Positions 44,448 to 53,756 are shown, counted from the stretch's first letter. The stretch: DNA of 64,000 nucleotides from Methylocaldum sp002005105 (GCF_051027545.1 NZ_CP194902.1:2232001-2296000); one strand, 5' to 3'. Numbers and translations are program-made. Notes: a model not told the origin generated them from the sequence alone.

Positions 44448-44840
44448 TCAATACCGGCCCTGTCGCTTGTCCAAACTCAGATCGCCGGGGCCATGGGAAA
44501 AAATGACCATGAAGCCTCCGGCGATCGCTATGTTCTTCAAGAACATGATGGTTTGCACCTTGTCGCCGAAATTAAGGTGGAAGAGCAAGGCCGCCGCGAT
44601 GGAGAAACCGGCGAGGGCTAGGGCAAACCACCGCGTGTACCAGCCGATCATGATGGCTATCGCGCCTCCGATTTCCAATGCGATAACCAGCGGCAGCAGC
44701 ATGCCCGGTACCCCTATCGATTCCATGTAGGTTTGGGTTCCGGCAAAACCGCCGATCTTGTTGAAGCCCGACAACAGAAAGATGATGGACATGAAAATTC
44801 GTCCGATAAGTTCTGCGTAACGAGACATATTCGCGGACAT
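44448..44840 (-). CDS. DoxX-family membrane protein
   Basis: 130 residues, four membrane segments. YAELIGRIFMSIIFLLSGFN followed by IALEIGGAIAIMIGWYTRW is typical of DoxX/DoxD proteins, which may have quinone-linked roles. AAGGGGG precedes the start. It begins 15 bp after the DUF504 gene and is probably co-transcribed with it. Confidence 0.9.
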   Translation of the reverse strand: MSANMSRYAELIGRIFMSIIFLLSGFNKIGGFAGTQTYMESIGVPGMLLPLVIALEIGGAIAIMIGWYTRWFALALAGFSIAAALLFHLNFGDKVQTIMFLKNIAIAGGFMVIFSHGPGDLSLDKRQGRY

Positions 44841-44855
44841 GCGGCCCCCTTTGAA

Positions 44856-45110
44856 TTAGTGCGTACGTTGCCAGATAAGCTCTCCGTTTCGATATACCAC
44901 TTTAATGCGGTGGAGTGGAATAGTGTGCGTTTCACCTTCGGAATCGGTGAGTTCGAATACGCCGGGGCGATCCCCAGGAAAGTCGATCCGTTTTAACGGT
45001 GTCACCACAATCGTCTTTTCGATGCGGTCGTAGTAGCCGATAGCGAATTCGGCCCGCGCGAAGTCTTCATCCCAGCGGATGCGGTTGAGTAGATCTCGGA
45101 TGGGAAGCAT
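44856..45110 (-). CDS. DUF504 / MJ1316-type RNA cyclic-end recognition protein
   Basis: 84 residues, the length of the family. MLPIRDLLNRIRWDEDFARA, FAIGYYDRIEKTIVVTPLKR and ETHTIPLHRIKVVYRNGELI match DUF504, the MJ1316 domain proposed to bind the cyclic phosphate end of RNA. The start at 45110 is chosen because the family begins with MxPIRDLL; no strong ribosome-binding site is seen. An in-frame extension upstream only reads through the hairpin element at 45138. The element ends 27 bp before the start, in the same relative position as the one before rtcA. Confidence 0.85.
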   Translation of the reverse strand: MLPIRDLLNRIRWDEDFARAEFAIGYYDRIEKTIVVTPLKRIDFPGDRPGVFELTDSEGETHTIPLHRIKVVYRNGELIWQRTH

Positions 45111-45137
45111 CGCCGTAATCTGTCGTTTCGATCGCTC

Positions 45138-45288
45138 TTTATTAATCAGGCCCGTAAATACCCTCCTGGTATTTCGGGCCGCCGCCCAGGCCCGGTACAC
45201 GCCCGGCCTGGGCTCACGCGGCTTGTCGCCGCGCCGGGGCATCCCTGCCCCGGATTAACCCGGCCTATATTTATAGGCCGGGTTAATA
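45138..45288 (-). repeat. R3 five-hairpin element upstream of DUF504 gene
   Basis: 151 bp built of five consecutive hairpins: 45149-45180, 45184-45213, 45217-45233, 45234-45253 and 45255-45286. The last has a perfect 15-bp stem. Read toward the gene it starts TATTAACCCGGCC and ends CCTGATTAATAAA; the ends are imperfect inverted repeats (TATTAACCCGGCCTATAAATA versus TATTAATCAGGCCCGTAAATA, 17 of 21 matching). A nearly identical copy lies at 53757-53908. In the gene orientation the hairpin nearest the gene exposes AGGAG in its loop. The element could be a miniature transposon or a mobile leader. Confidence 0.85.
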
Positions 45289-45373
45289 GACCGTTACTCG
45301 GGTCGTGTGGCGGGCAGAACTTTCGCGGCCGATTAAAATTAAACCTGTTGAATCGAATTTAGTGAGTAACCCC

Positions 45374-46144
45374 ATGCAGAAAGCCTTGGTCGAGGCGCTG
45401 GATCGGGCGCCGATGGGCGTTGCGATTATGCGGGATCGGCGAATTTTATGGGTGAACGAACGTTTGGCCCAGTGGTTCGAATTGGCGCATCATTTGGACG
45501 GATGGGCCCCGAAGACTGCGGAGGATATCGGGCTGGCCGTTCTGTTCGCTGGCGACGATAGGCTTTGCGTCACGCGCGGTGGCGAGCAGTTTTGGCTGCA
45601 GCGCGAGTGCGCCGCTCTCGCCGACGGCAGCGAGGCTTATTTTTTCCAGGATGTGACCGAAAACGTGCGGATCGAAACGGCTCGCGGCCGTCTTCAAGAA
45701 TTGGTCAACACCCTGCACACCAAGGACTCGGAAACGGGGCTTCTGAACCGGAACGCGATTCTTCAGGCTTTGGAAGGTCACGTGAGCCGCAGCCGGCGCT
45801 ATGGCAATGCCTTGTCGGTGATTCGCGTCACCCTGCAGCCGCCCCGTGGCGCATCGCTGCCGGAAACCACGCTGCGCGAATTCGCTCAGGAATTCAATGC
45901 GCAGCTGCGATGGGCCGACCAAATCGGCCGCCTCGATGAGACGGCTTTCCTTTTGATTCTTCCCGAAACCGTCCGCACCGATGCGGAAGCGCTTGCCACC
46001 AAGTTCGGCGCAGAACGCGTGGCCTTGGCCGGCGCGGAAATGTGGCGGATCGATTGCGCGGTCGCCTCCTGGCAAAAAGGAGACGACGCGCGAAAACTCA
46101 TGCAGCGTCTTCATTCCGAGCCATACGGACCGAAATTATCGTGA
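45374..46144 (+). CDS. PAS-degenerate GGDEF protein, coupled to cyaA
   Basis: 256 residues from the ATG at 45374 (a GTG four codons earlier is possible). An N-terminal PAS-like region (ALDRAPMGVAIMRDRRILWV) precedes a GGDEF-fold region: ETGLLNRNAILQALE equals the usual DPLTGLPNR start, but the signature GGDEF is LDETAF, so diguanylate cyclase activity is very unlikely. The gene overlaps cyaA by 4 bp (GTGA), indicating coupled translation. It may be a nucleotide-sensing partner of the adenylate cyclase (inference). Confidence 0.72.
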   Translation: MQKALVEALDRAPMGVAIMRDRRILWVNERLAQWFELAHHLDGWAPKTAEDIGLAVLFAGDDRLCVTRGGEQFWLQRECAALADGSEAYFFQDVTENVRIETARGRLQELVNTLHTKDSETGLLNRNAILQALEGHVSRSRRYGNALSVIRVTLQPPRGASLPETTLREFAQEFNAQLRWADQIGRLDETAFLLILPETVRTDAEALATKFGAERVALAGAEMWRIDCAVASWQKGDDARKLMQRLHSEPYGPKLS

Positions 46145-48948
46145 CAGCGACCACTTTGCGAGCGATAAGGCTCGGCGGACCCGGCGAGGAAATCGATCGG
46201 AAGAGTTTGGCCGCCATCGTTCGGCGCTTCCAAAACCTGCATCGGCTTCAGTTGCAGCGCATTCAGGAATATCAAACGCCGCGTCAGCGGGATTTTCTCG
46301 ATTTGTTGCCGCTCTTGTTTCACTGCAATCACCCGATGCTGCCCGGTTACGTCTCGTCCGAGACGCCGGCCGGCATCCAGGACTATGTTCCCGCGCGCCG
46401 GACGCTGCTCGCCGTCAGGCGGCTAACCAAGAGTTTCGAATACAAGCGGCGCGCGCTGACCGAATATCCGATCCATGGCATATACCTGATGGGCAGTGTC
46501 AGCAGTGTTGCCTATTCCAGGAAAAGCGACCTCGATATCTGGCTGTGTCATTCGGGCTCGTTGGACGAAAGTCAACTGGACGAATTGCGTCGCAAAGCGG
46601 CCGGCGTGGAAAAATGGGCCCAATCCCTTGGATTGGAGGCCCATATCTTCTTCATCGATAGCGAACGGTTCCGTCTCGGCATCGGCACCCCGATTTCTTC
46701 CGAAAGCTGCGGCAGCGTGCAGCATCATCTGTTGCTCGAAGAGTTCTACCGCACCAGCGTCTGGCTGGCCGGTCGCGCCACCGCCTGGTGGCTGGTGCCG
46801 CCCGACCAGGAGGCGCGGTACGGAGAATATCTGAACCACTTGAGAGAAAAACGCTTCGTCAACGAAAACGATTTCATCGATTTCGGAGGGCTTGAATATA
46901 TCCCGCCCGACGAATTTCTCGGCGGCACGCTGTGGCATTTGCACAAGGCGATCGATGCACCGCACAAGTCATTGCTCAAGCTATTTCTGATGGAGAGTTA
47001 CGCCAGCCAGTATCCCCACACCCGATGGCTCTGCGCCCGGTTGAAGGCGGCGGTGTACGAGGGGAGTCTGGATGACCGCGAGCTCGACTCATATATCCTC
47101 ATGTATCGGGACGTCGAGCGTTATTTTTTGGCGGGGGGGGAGCGCGAGCGGCTGGAGTTGGCGCGGCAATGCTTTTATCTCAAGCTCAACGAATTGGTGA
47201 GATTTGGCGGGGGCACGGAAGCGGAGAAACGCCGTCGGCAAGAGATTTTGACCGCCATGGTCCACGCCTGGGGATGGCCGCGTCAACGCATCCGGGATCT
47301 GGACGAGCGGCGTCACTGGACCGTGGTCAAGGCTTTGCAGGAGCAAAAAGTCATCGGCCACGAATTGACCCGGAGTTATCGAACCGTGAGGCAGTTCGCG
47401 GCGGAGCATTCCGAGATCGGAGGTCCGGCCGGAGAGGAAATCAAGCTTTTGGGGCGCAGACTTTCAGCCGCTTTGGAGCTTAAACCCGGTAAAGTGGAAA
47501 GGCTGAGCCTCGATAGCGGCGACTGCATCGAACCTAAAGATTTCTCAATGCACGAAGTCCGCCTGGCGGACGGCGAAATGGGATGGATCTTATACTCCGG
47601 ACGGGTGGCATCTGCGGATGCGGGCAAGGCGCCATATCTGAAAAAGGCGCGCAGCCTGGTCGAGCTTTTGGCCTGGCTGTCGTTCAACGGACTTTACGAT
47701 CGGAGCGCCAACCTCTTTCTGGAAACCGTCGAAAGCGCATTGACGCTTTTGGAACTCAAGAACAATTTGCGTGCGTTGAACCGTTTTCTCGCGTCGCACC
47801 AGAGCGAGCCGGAACATCTGGACGACTACGGCCGAGCCCCGCGCGTGATTGCCGCAGCGTTGTTCGTCAACCTGGGGATCGACGTCGATGCCGAGCGCCG
47901 CGACGGAATCAGACTGGCCAGCGATCGTCATGATGCGCTGAGTTATGGCTACGAGCGGACGAACCTGATTCATCAAGTCGATGCCGTCATTTTGACGTCG
48001 TGGCGGGAAACCCTGGTCAAGCGTTACCAAGGTTTGGTCGGATTCCTCGATTGTCTGGCGGATCTCATCAACGAATCGCTTTCCAATGAATCGCACGTCG
48101 AGTGCTTCTGTTTCGTTGCCGGGCGGGCCCGAACCATCGCCCTGAGAGTTCAGGAGCTTTATCGGGATTTGAGGGCGGCGTTTTCGAGTTCGGACCGATC
48201 GCTGCGCTATATCCTGCGGGGCGGTTCGGAATTCTACCTATTCGATAATCAGGGAACGAGCGTCCGTTTTTGGGGCGTACCCGACGTGGATCGCTTGTAT
48301 AGCGAGCTGTCCGCTCCCCGATCTATGTTTTCGCCGGTCATTTTCGATCGCGCCGCCCTCGAAAATGACCCTTTGCCTTTGATATACGCTCATAATCGGC
48401 CGGGAGTTATTCAAATCTTTTGCCAACCGGAATCCTCGCAGGTAAAGGTTTACATTCTGGACGAGCGGGGTTCGTTGTTCTACCGTAGCCACGAGGCGGT
48501 CGGACCCCAACTCTTGCTGGGGCCTTATGCCTCGTTTCTCGGCGACATCTTGCAGCGCTATGTACTGGCCGCCGGCGGGATCGAATATTACGTGGTGGAA
48601 CATCAGGCGTCCGGCGGATACAGCGTGAAATCCGCCGGTTTCCAGCCCAACCCGGACAGTCGCATGCTGGAAATTCGAGTATTCGCTCAAGAGACTGCGC
48701 CTGGCCGCGTGGCCTACACGATTTTCTGCAACGACTCGGAGTTTTCTTCCATGGATGCGGGACAGGACGTATTTTCCATGGCGGCGGCCCATATCATGCG
48801 GCTTCGTCAGAGCGGGGAACGCTATCCCATCTATATCACCGACATCGACTTGCCGCTTTCCATTCTGGGCGTGGACACGCCGGAAGAGCTGCAAACCGTT
48901 CACTTTCTCAAATTCAAAGAGAAGGTCGAGGAACGCTTGAATGCCTGA
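46141..48948 (+). CDS. cyaA: Class I adenylate cyclase
   Basis: 935 residues from GTG at 46141. An upstream in-frame extension overlaps the previous gene and lacks family sequence. The catalytic nucleotidyltransferase core is at IYLMGSVSSVAYSRKSDLDI followed by WLCH (about 115-137), with the two metal-binding Asp of S-D-L-D as in enterobacterial CyaA. LEYIPPDEFLGGTLWHLHKA and the long C-terminal regulatory half are typical. It makes cAMP for CRP-type regulation in the cytoplasm. No crp gene lies in the window. Confidence 0.95.
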   Translation: MTATTLRAIRLGGPGEEIDRKSLAAIVRRFQNLHRLQLQRIQEYQTPRQRDFLDLLPLLFHCNHPMLPGYVSSETPAGIQDYVPARRTLLAVRRLTKSFEYKRRALTEYPIHGIYLMGSVSSVAYSRKSDLDIWLCHSGSLDESQLDELRRKAAGVEKWAQSLGLEAHIFFIDSERFRLGIGTPISSESCGSVQHHLLLEEFYRTSVWLAGRATAWWLVPPDQEARYGEYLNHLREKRFVNENDFIDFGGLEYIPPDEFLGGTLWHLHKAIDAPHKSLLKLFLMESYASQYPHTRWLCARLKAAVYEGSLDDRELDSYILMYRDVERYFLAGGERERLELARQCFYLKLNELVRFGGGTEAEKRRRQEILTAMVHAWGWPRQRIRDLDERRHWTVVKALQEQKVIGHELTRSYRTVRQFAAEHSEIGGPAGEEIKLLGRRLSAALELKPGKVERLSLDSGDCIEPKDFSMHEVRLADGEMGWILYSGRVASADAGKAPYLKKARSLVELLAWLSFNGLYDRSANLFLETVESALTLLELKNNLRALNRFLASHQSEPEHLDDYGRAPRVIAAALFVNLGIDVDAERRDGIRLASDRHDALSYGYERTNLIHQVDAVILTSWRETLVKRYQGLVGFLDCLADLINESLSNESHVECFCFVAGRARTIALRVQELYRDLRAAFSSSDRSLRYILRGGSEFYLFDNQGTSVRFWGVPDVDRLYSELSAPRSMFSPVIFDRAALENDPLPLIYAHNRPGVIQIFCQPESSQVKVYILDERGSLFYRSHEAVGPQLLLGPYASFLGDILQRYVLAAGGIEYYVVEHQASGGYSVKSAGFQPNPDSRMLEIRVFAQETAPGRVAYTIFCNDSEFSSMDAGQDVFSMAAAHIMRLRQSGERYPIYITDIDLPLSILGVDTPEELQTVHFLKFKEKVEERLNA

Positions 48949-49056
48949 TTATCTGTTATAAAAAAAAGTGTTTCTATTCTTTTTTGTAATTTGAATCCCG
49001 TCTAAAATGGGCCGTTTTTCAACGGCAACGATCTTTCCCGAGGCAAAAAAACGGTT

Positions 49057-50832
49057 ATGGGTGGACAAGCTTGGCTCGCGGTCGGCGTGGTTTTGGGGTG
49101 CTTAAGCTTAATGCTTTTCACGTCCGCCGCGCCTGAGCTGATACTGCTGGGCGGAGTCGTGATGCTACTCGTATCCGGTGTACTGACGCCGGATCAAGCC
49201 TTGAGCGGTTTTTCCAACGAAGGCATGATTACCGTCGCGCTGATGTACGTGGTGGTGGCCGGTATCCGGGAGACCGGTGGCGTCGATATGCTGGTCCAGC
49301 ATGTGCTCGGGCGTCCGAAGTCCCTGCGGGGGGCGTTGCTGAGGCTGATCGTGCCGGTCACGTCGGTTAGCGCCTTCATGAACAATACGCCCTTGGTGGC
49401 TGTTTTTCTGCCTGCCGTTCTCACCTGGGCCAAGCGCCTGCAAATCTCGCCTTCGAAACTGCTGATTCCGCTGAGTTACGCGGCGGTCGTCGGCGGAACG
49501 ATCACTTTGATCGGCACCAGCACCAACCTGATCGTCAACGGGCTTCTACTGCACAGCAATAGGCCGGGGCTAGGATTGTTCGACATCGCCTGGGTTGGTA
49601 TTCCGTGTTCGATTCTCACGATGATCTACATTTTGTTGTTGGCGCCCAAGCAGTTGCCCGAGCGCAAACCCGCCAGCGCCGTGTTCGAAAATCCCAAGGA
49701 ATATACGGTCGAAATGTCGGTCGAGGACAATGGAGCCTTGGTGGGTAAAACCATCGAAGAGGCCGGTCTTCGCCATTTACAAGGGCTCTATCTGGTCGAA
49801 ATCGAACGTGGCGATGAAGTGTTGGCGGCGGTCGGACCTTACGAGCGCCTCCAGCCCGGCGATCAACTGGTTTTCGCGGGCGTGAGCGATTCGGTGGTGG
49901 AATTGCAGCGGATCAAGGGTCTGCTCCCGTCGGCCGACAAGTCGTTTACCCTGGAGGACAGAAAGCACCGCGAGCGCGTATTGGTGGAGGTAGTCGTTTC
50001 GCCGCAATGCGCGCTGGTAGGCAAAACCATCAAGGAAGGCCGTTTCCGCATGGTCTACGGCGGCTCGGTGATCGCCGTGGCGCGCAACGGTCAGCGTATC
50101 TCCGGTAAAATCGGCGAAATTCGCTTGGAGCCGGCGGACACGCTGTTGCTCGATGTCCGCCCGCCTTTCCTGGAGCGGCATCGGAATTCCAACGATTTTC
50201 TTCTGATAAGTCAGGTATCCGAGTATTTGCCGGTTCGTCACGAGCGTGCAGGCATGGCCTGGTTGATTTTGGCCGCCGTGGTGCTGAGCGCTTCTTTCGA
50301 ATGGTTGAGCATGCTGAAAGCGGCCCTGCTCGGTGCGGCCGCCATGCTGCTGACGGGGTGCTGCTCCGTGCCGACCGCCAGGAAAAGCCTGGACGGTCAG
50401 GTGTTGCTTGCCATAGCGGCTTCGTTCGGTCTCGGCAAAGCCCTGGAGGTATCCGGTGCGGCATCGGGAATCGCGCAGGGTTTTCTGAATCTCGCCGGAG
50501 ACAATCCGCTTTTGGTGCTGGTGCTGTTTTATTTCTTGACCGTCGTGCTGACCGAACTGCTCAGCAATAATTCGGTAGCGGTATTGATGTTTCCCCTGGC
50601 TTTGGCCATTGCCGACAAACTGGATGTCAGTTTTTGGCCGTTCATCGTTGCCGTAATGGTCGCGGCGTCCATGGGCTTTTCTACCCCGATCGGCTATCAG
50701 ACCAACTTAATGGTTTACGGTCCCGGCGGTTATCATTTCAGCGATTTCGTTCGCTTCGGCGTTCCTTTGAACATTCTGATGGGGATCGTGGCGCTGAGTA
50801 TCATTCCCTGGGTGTGGCCGTTTCATCCATAG
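49057..50832 (+). CDS. SLC13/DASS-type transporter with two RCK_C domains
   Basis: 591 residues. The membrane domain starts SAAPELILLGGVVMLLVSGV and carries the SLC13-type motifs SAFMNNTPLVAVFLPAV and GTITLIGTSTNLIVNG, then later ELLSNNSVAVLMFPLALAIA and FSTPIGYQTNLMVYGPGGY. Two central TrkA-C (RCK_C) modules lie at about 215-290 (ALVGKTIEEAGLRHLQGLYL) and 310-380 (CALVGKTIKEGRFRMVYGGS). The family includes sulfate and dicarboxylate symporters; the substrate is not determinable here. The ATG has no clear ribosome-binding site. Confidence 0.9.
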   Translation: MGGQAWLAVGVVLGCLSLMLFTSAAPELILLGGVVMLLVSGVLTPDQALSGFSNEGMITVALMYVVVAGIRETGGVDMLVQHVLGRPKSLRGALLRLIVPVTSVSAFMNNTPLVAVFLPAVLTWAKRLQISPSKLLIPLSYAAVVGGTITLIGTSTNLIVNGLLLHSNRPGLGLFDIAWVGIPCSILTMIYILLLAPKQLPERKPASAVFENPKEYTVEMSVEDNGALVGKTIEEAGLRHLQGLYLVEIERGDEVLAAVGPYERLQPGDQLVFAGVSDSVVELQRIKGLLPSADKSFTLEDRKHRERVLVEVVVSPQCALVGKTIKEGRFRMVYGGSVIAVARNGQRISGKIGEIRLEPADTLLLDVRPPFLERHRNSNDFLLISQVSEYLPVRHERAGMAWLILAAVVLSASFEWLSMLKAALLGAAAMLLTGCCSVPTARKSLDGQVLLAIAASFGLGKALEVSGAASGIAQGFLNLAGDNPLLVLVLFYFLTVVLTELLSNNSVAVLMFPLALAIADKLDVSFWPFIVAVMVAASMGFSTPIGYQTNLMVYGPGGYHFSDFVRFGVPLNILMGIVALSIIPWVWPFHP

Positions 50833-50864
50833 CACCGGCCGCACGTTTCATTCGGTTTTTTCTC

Positions 50865-51878
50865 ATGACGTTTCGATACATCTCTTGTCTGCTGATCATC
50901 TTAAGCTTTACCGGCTGCGAACGAGCGGCCGAAACCGAGCTTTCCGGGGCGATTCAGGGTACGACCTACCACATCAAGATGGTGATGGATAAGGTCGAGG
51001 CGACGCCGGAACAGGTCAAGACCGACGTCGAAGCCGTATTCAAGCTGGTCGACGAAAAACTGTCGAATTGGCGCGAGGACTCGGAAATTTCCCGAGTGAA
51101 CCAGCAGAAAACGACCGACTGGATTTCGGTCTCTTCGGAAATCATCCGGCTGGTGGCGATCGCGAAGGAGATCAACCAGCGCTCGGCAGGCTGCTACGAT
51201 CTTACGGTAAAGCCCTTATTCGATCTGTGGGGTTTTTCCAAGCACGAAAACCGGGTGCCGGAACAGGGCGAAATCGACCGGACCTTGGCTCATGTGGGCA
51301 TGAGCAAATTGGAAATCGATGCGGAAAACGGGCGTATCCGCAAATCGGATCCCGAACTCACCATCGATTTGTCGTCCATCGCGCAGGGCTATACCGTGGC
51401 CGCCGTGGCCGATCGGCTCGAAAGCCGGGGGATTCACAATTATCTCGCGGAAATCGGCGGCGAGATGAAGGTCAAGGGGCGCAAAGCCAACGGGGCGGCT
51501 TGGCGGGTGGCTATCGAAAAGCCCACGCCGCTGGTGCGGGAGGTCCAGCGCATTCTGGACATCCATCAGGAAAACGGCGCGGCCGTGATGACGTCCGGTA
51601 CGTACCGAAACTTTTTCGAGTCGGGCGGGCAAGCTTACTCCCATATCATCGATCCGAAGACCGGTCGTCCCGTGACCCACAATCTGCTGTCCGTCACCGT
51701 TCTGCATGACGATCCGACTTTGGCGGATGCCTGGTCGACGGCTCTGTTATGCGTGGGTGAAATCGAGGGAGCCCGGATTGCCGAAACGGAGGGACTTAAA
51801 GCCCTGTTCATTTACCGGGACGGTCAGGAACTCAAGGAGCATATGAGCAGCCAATTCATGAGTGCTCCCGCGCCTTAG
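50865..51878 (+). CDS. apbE: FAD:protein FMN transferase (ApbE)
   Basis: 337 residues, ApbE-type, which attaches FMN to flavoproteins such as Nqr/Rnf subunits in the periplasm. The N-terminus has a lipobox (IILSFTGCERAAE). GAIQGTTYHIKMVMDKVEAT, NWREDSEISRVNQ and SSIAQGYTVAAVADRLESRG are typical, and the metal and FAD-binding C-terminal half shows GTYRNFFESGGQAYSHIIDP. It follows the SLC13 gene by 32 bp on the same strand. No Nqr or Rnf operon is in view. Confidence 0.95.
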   Translation: MTFRYISCLLIILSFTGCERAAETELSGAIQGTTYHIKMVMDKVEATPEQVKTDVEAVFKLVDEKLSNWREDSEISRVNQQKTTDWISVSSEIIRLVAIAKEINQRSAGCYDLTVKPLFDLWGFSKHENRVPEQGEIDRTLAHVGMSKLEIDAENGRIRKSDPELTIDLSSIAQGYTVAAVADRLESRGIHNYLAEIGGEMKVKGRKANGAAWRVAIEKPTPLVREVQRILDIHQENGAAVMTSGTYRNFFESGGQAYSHIIDPKTGRPVTHNLLSVTVLHDDPTLADAWSTALLCVGEIEGARIAETEGLKALFIYRDGQELKEHMSSQFMSAPAP

Positions 51879-51883
51879 TTTTT

Positions 51884-52306
51884 TTAGATCCCTGAGCCCC
51901 GCCGCTTCGGTTCGGAAGTACGTTCCGTGCGCGGTTCGGCCATCATGTGCTCGCCGAAATAATACAGGATGTGCGAGGCGCCCAGGTAAACCAAGGCGAA
52001 GACGAAAATCTGGCTGATGGGCAGGTCGTTGAGCATGGCGTACAGCTCGACGCCGCCTGCGGTCAGAAGAAAGATGAGTCCCATGAGCAGCGCTTCGATG
52101 CGGCTCCCCCGGCGATAACGGAAGTACCACAGCACTATCTGGCTGATCAATAGATAGCCGACGACGATGAATAGGTTGTTCCGCATAGGGCCGTAGAATC
52201 CCTCCGCTTCCGGAATGACGAGGTTGAGATTGCCGAGGACAGCGATACCGCCCAGGATCGACAACCAGACGGCAAAATGGAAATTGAGGGTGATCGCGCG
52301 GTTCAT
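51884..52306 (-). CDS. Four-helix membrane protein, unknown function
   Basis: 140 residues with four predicted membrane segments (about 10-30, 45-64, 72-90 and 96-116) and a basic C-terminal tail (PRTERTSEPKRRGSGI). No family was recognised. It converges with apbE with a 5-bp gap. Possibly a small accessory of a respiratory or transport complex, but nothing in the sequence proves it. Confidence 0.6.
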   Translation of the reverse strand: MNRAITLNFHFAVWLSILGGIAVLGNLNLVIPEAEGFYGPMRNNLFIVVGYLLISQIVLWYFRYRRGSRIEALLMGLIFLLTAGGVELYAMLNDLPISQIFVFALVYLGASHILYYFGEHMMAEPRTERTSEPKRRGSGI

Positions 52307-52424
52307 GGATTTTTCCGATCGCTTGTTGAATGGCTCGTTCCTTCGAGAGAGCGGGAAGGCGATGAGTTCCCGACCCTGTCAAGACGGTGGAACCACGTTT
52401 GCCGTATCGTTGCGGCCGCGTCGT

Positions 52425-53126
52425 TTACTCGGGTTCAGTGTGGTTTTTTCGTAATAGAGCGGGAAGCACGATCAGGAGGCCGAGGAGCGTAAAGCTGAGA
52501 ATCACTTCCGGCGACCAGATATCTTTGATGTCGCTGATTTCGCCCAAAGCCTGTCCCAAGTTGACGTAAACGAAACTGCCGGGAATGACGCCGATCAGCG
52601 TGGCGAGGAAATAGGTGCGGGCAGTAATGTTGGTTACGGCCGGCGCCAGATTGACCAGCCAGAACGGAAAAAGCGGAACCAGTCTCAGGAAAAGCAAATA
52701 GCGGAAAGCGTCGCCCTCGAATCCTTTCACGATTTTCGTAGCCATCGGAGACTTCGACAATTTGGCGCGGGCGAGGTCGGCAAAAACGAAGCGTGCCGCC
52801 AAAAACACCAGCAAAGCGCCCAGGGTCGACGCGATCACCGTCACCAAAGTGCCCAGCCAACGTCCGAACAGCAAACCCATCGTCAGCGACAGTATCGCTC
52901 CACCCGGAATGCTGAATGCCGTCGAAGCGACGTAGAGGGATGCCGAGGCGAGCAGCATGAGTAGGTAATGCCGCTCGGTAAATTCTATGAGCCGATCACG
53001 ATTTTCCTTGATGAATTCGAGGCTAAACCATTGATTTCCTCCGAGAGCGAAGAAGGCGGACAGCACGGCGACGAACAGCAGGACCAGTCCGATTCTGCCG
53101 TAGAAGCGCTTTAGTTGGTCGGGCAT
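52425..53126 (-). CDS. TVP38/TMEM64-family (DedA-like) membrane protein
   Basis: 233 residues, about five membrane segments. The conserved core is TAFSIPGGAILSLTMGLLFG, followed by RWLGTLVTVIASTLGALLVF and RLVPLFPFWLVNLAPAVTNI, characteristic of SNARE-associated/DedA-type proteins thought to move phospholipids or lipid carriers across membranes. It stands alone. Confidence 0.92.
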   Translation of the reverse strand: MPDQLKRFYGRIGLVLLFVAVLSAFFALGGNQWFSLEFIKENRDRLIEFTERHYLLMLLASASLYVASTAFSIPGGAILSLTMGLLFGRWLGTLVTVIASTLGALLVFLAARFVFADLARAKLSKSPMATKIVKGFEGDAFRYLLFLRLVPLFPFWLVNLAPAVTNITARTYFLATLIGVIPGSFVYVNLGQALGEISDIKDIWSPEVILSFTLLGLLIVLPALLRKNHTEPE

Positions 53127-53341
53127 GACGCGTTCTCCGGGGGAAGCCGAGGTCAGTATACAGGCGGTCGGAGTAACGCGAAAATTGGGCGACAGACTGC
53201 TTCGCCGAGTCCGTTTTCAAGGAAGCGCTACTGAACTCGACGGGTATTCGCGAACCATCTTTTTCAGGCGCGATGGCCGAAAAGAATGGTATCCGTGTTT
53301 CCGCCGGCCCGCCCGGCGGTCGGGCAGGCCGGCAAGTGAAA

Positions 53342-53689
53342 TTACCGCTTCATTCCGTTTTTCAGCGCGTTGAACAGGGCATTGCCTGCAACCGTGTTAT
53401 CGCTGCCTACCAAAACCATGATCATCAAACCGCCGTCCGTCTTCAAACATTCAACCACTCCGGTGATATGTTCGCTCCATGAGCGGACCGAGTCCTCGTC
53501 CTTGCTGATTCTGCCTGCTTTCTCGGCGTTTAATATCGATTCGCCCTTGTTGACGCAATCGGCTTGACTCATGGTTCCTCCGTCCAAGTGATCCCACCAC
53601 ATGCTGGGTGCTGCTGCGGAGGCGTTGAAGGGCAGGCTGCTCATCAACAAGCAGGCGAAGAAGGGAATAACGAAGTTTCTTGTGGACAT
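53342..53689 (-). CDS. Small exported protein, unknown function
   Basis: 115 residues. A signal peptide ends NASAAA (about residue 27). The mature part has two Cys (ADCVNKGESIL, VVECLKTDGG), probably a disulfide, and a C-terminal hydrophobic stretch GLMIMVLVGSDNTVAG. AAGGAGG lies 8 bases before the ATG, so expression is well supported. No family recognised. Confidence 0.62.
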   Translation of the reverse strand: MSTRNFVIPFFACLLMSSLPFNASAAAPSMWWDHLDGGTMSQADCVNKGESILNAEKAGRISKDEDSVRSWSEHITGVVECLKTDGGLMIMVLVGSDNTVAGNALFNALKNGMKR

Positions 53690-53756
53690 GGGAAAATCCT
53701 CCTTGGTTCTGTCCGGTGAGGGCCAAATCGGTCGGTGACCCTCATTCCTAGAGACT

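Noticed and set aside
44856..45242. Extended version of the DUF504 protein starting at 45242
   Set aside because: The extra 44 residues are translated from the hairpin element; the known family starts at the ATG at 45110.
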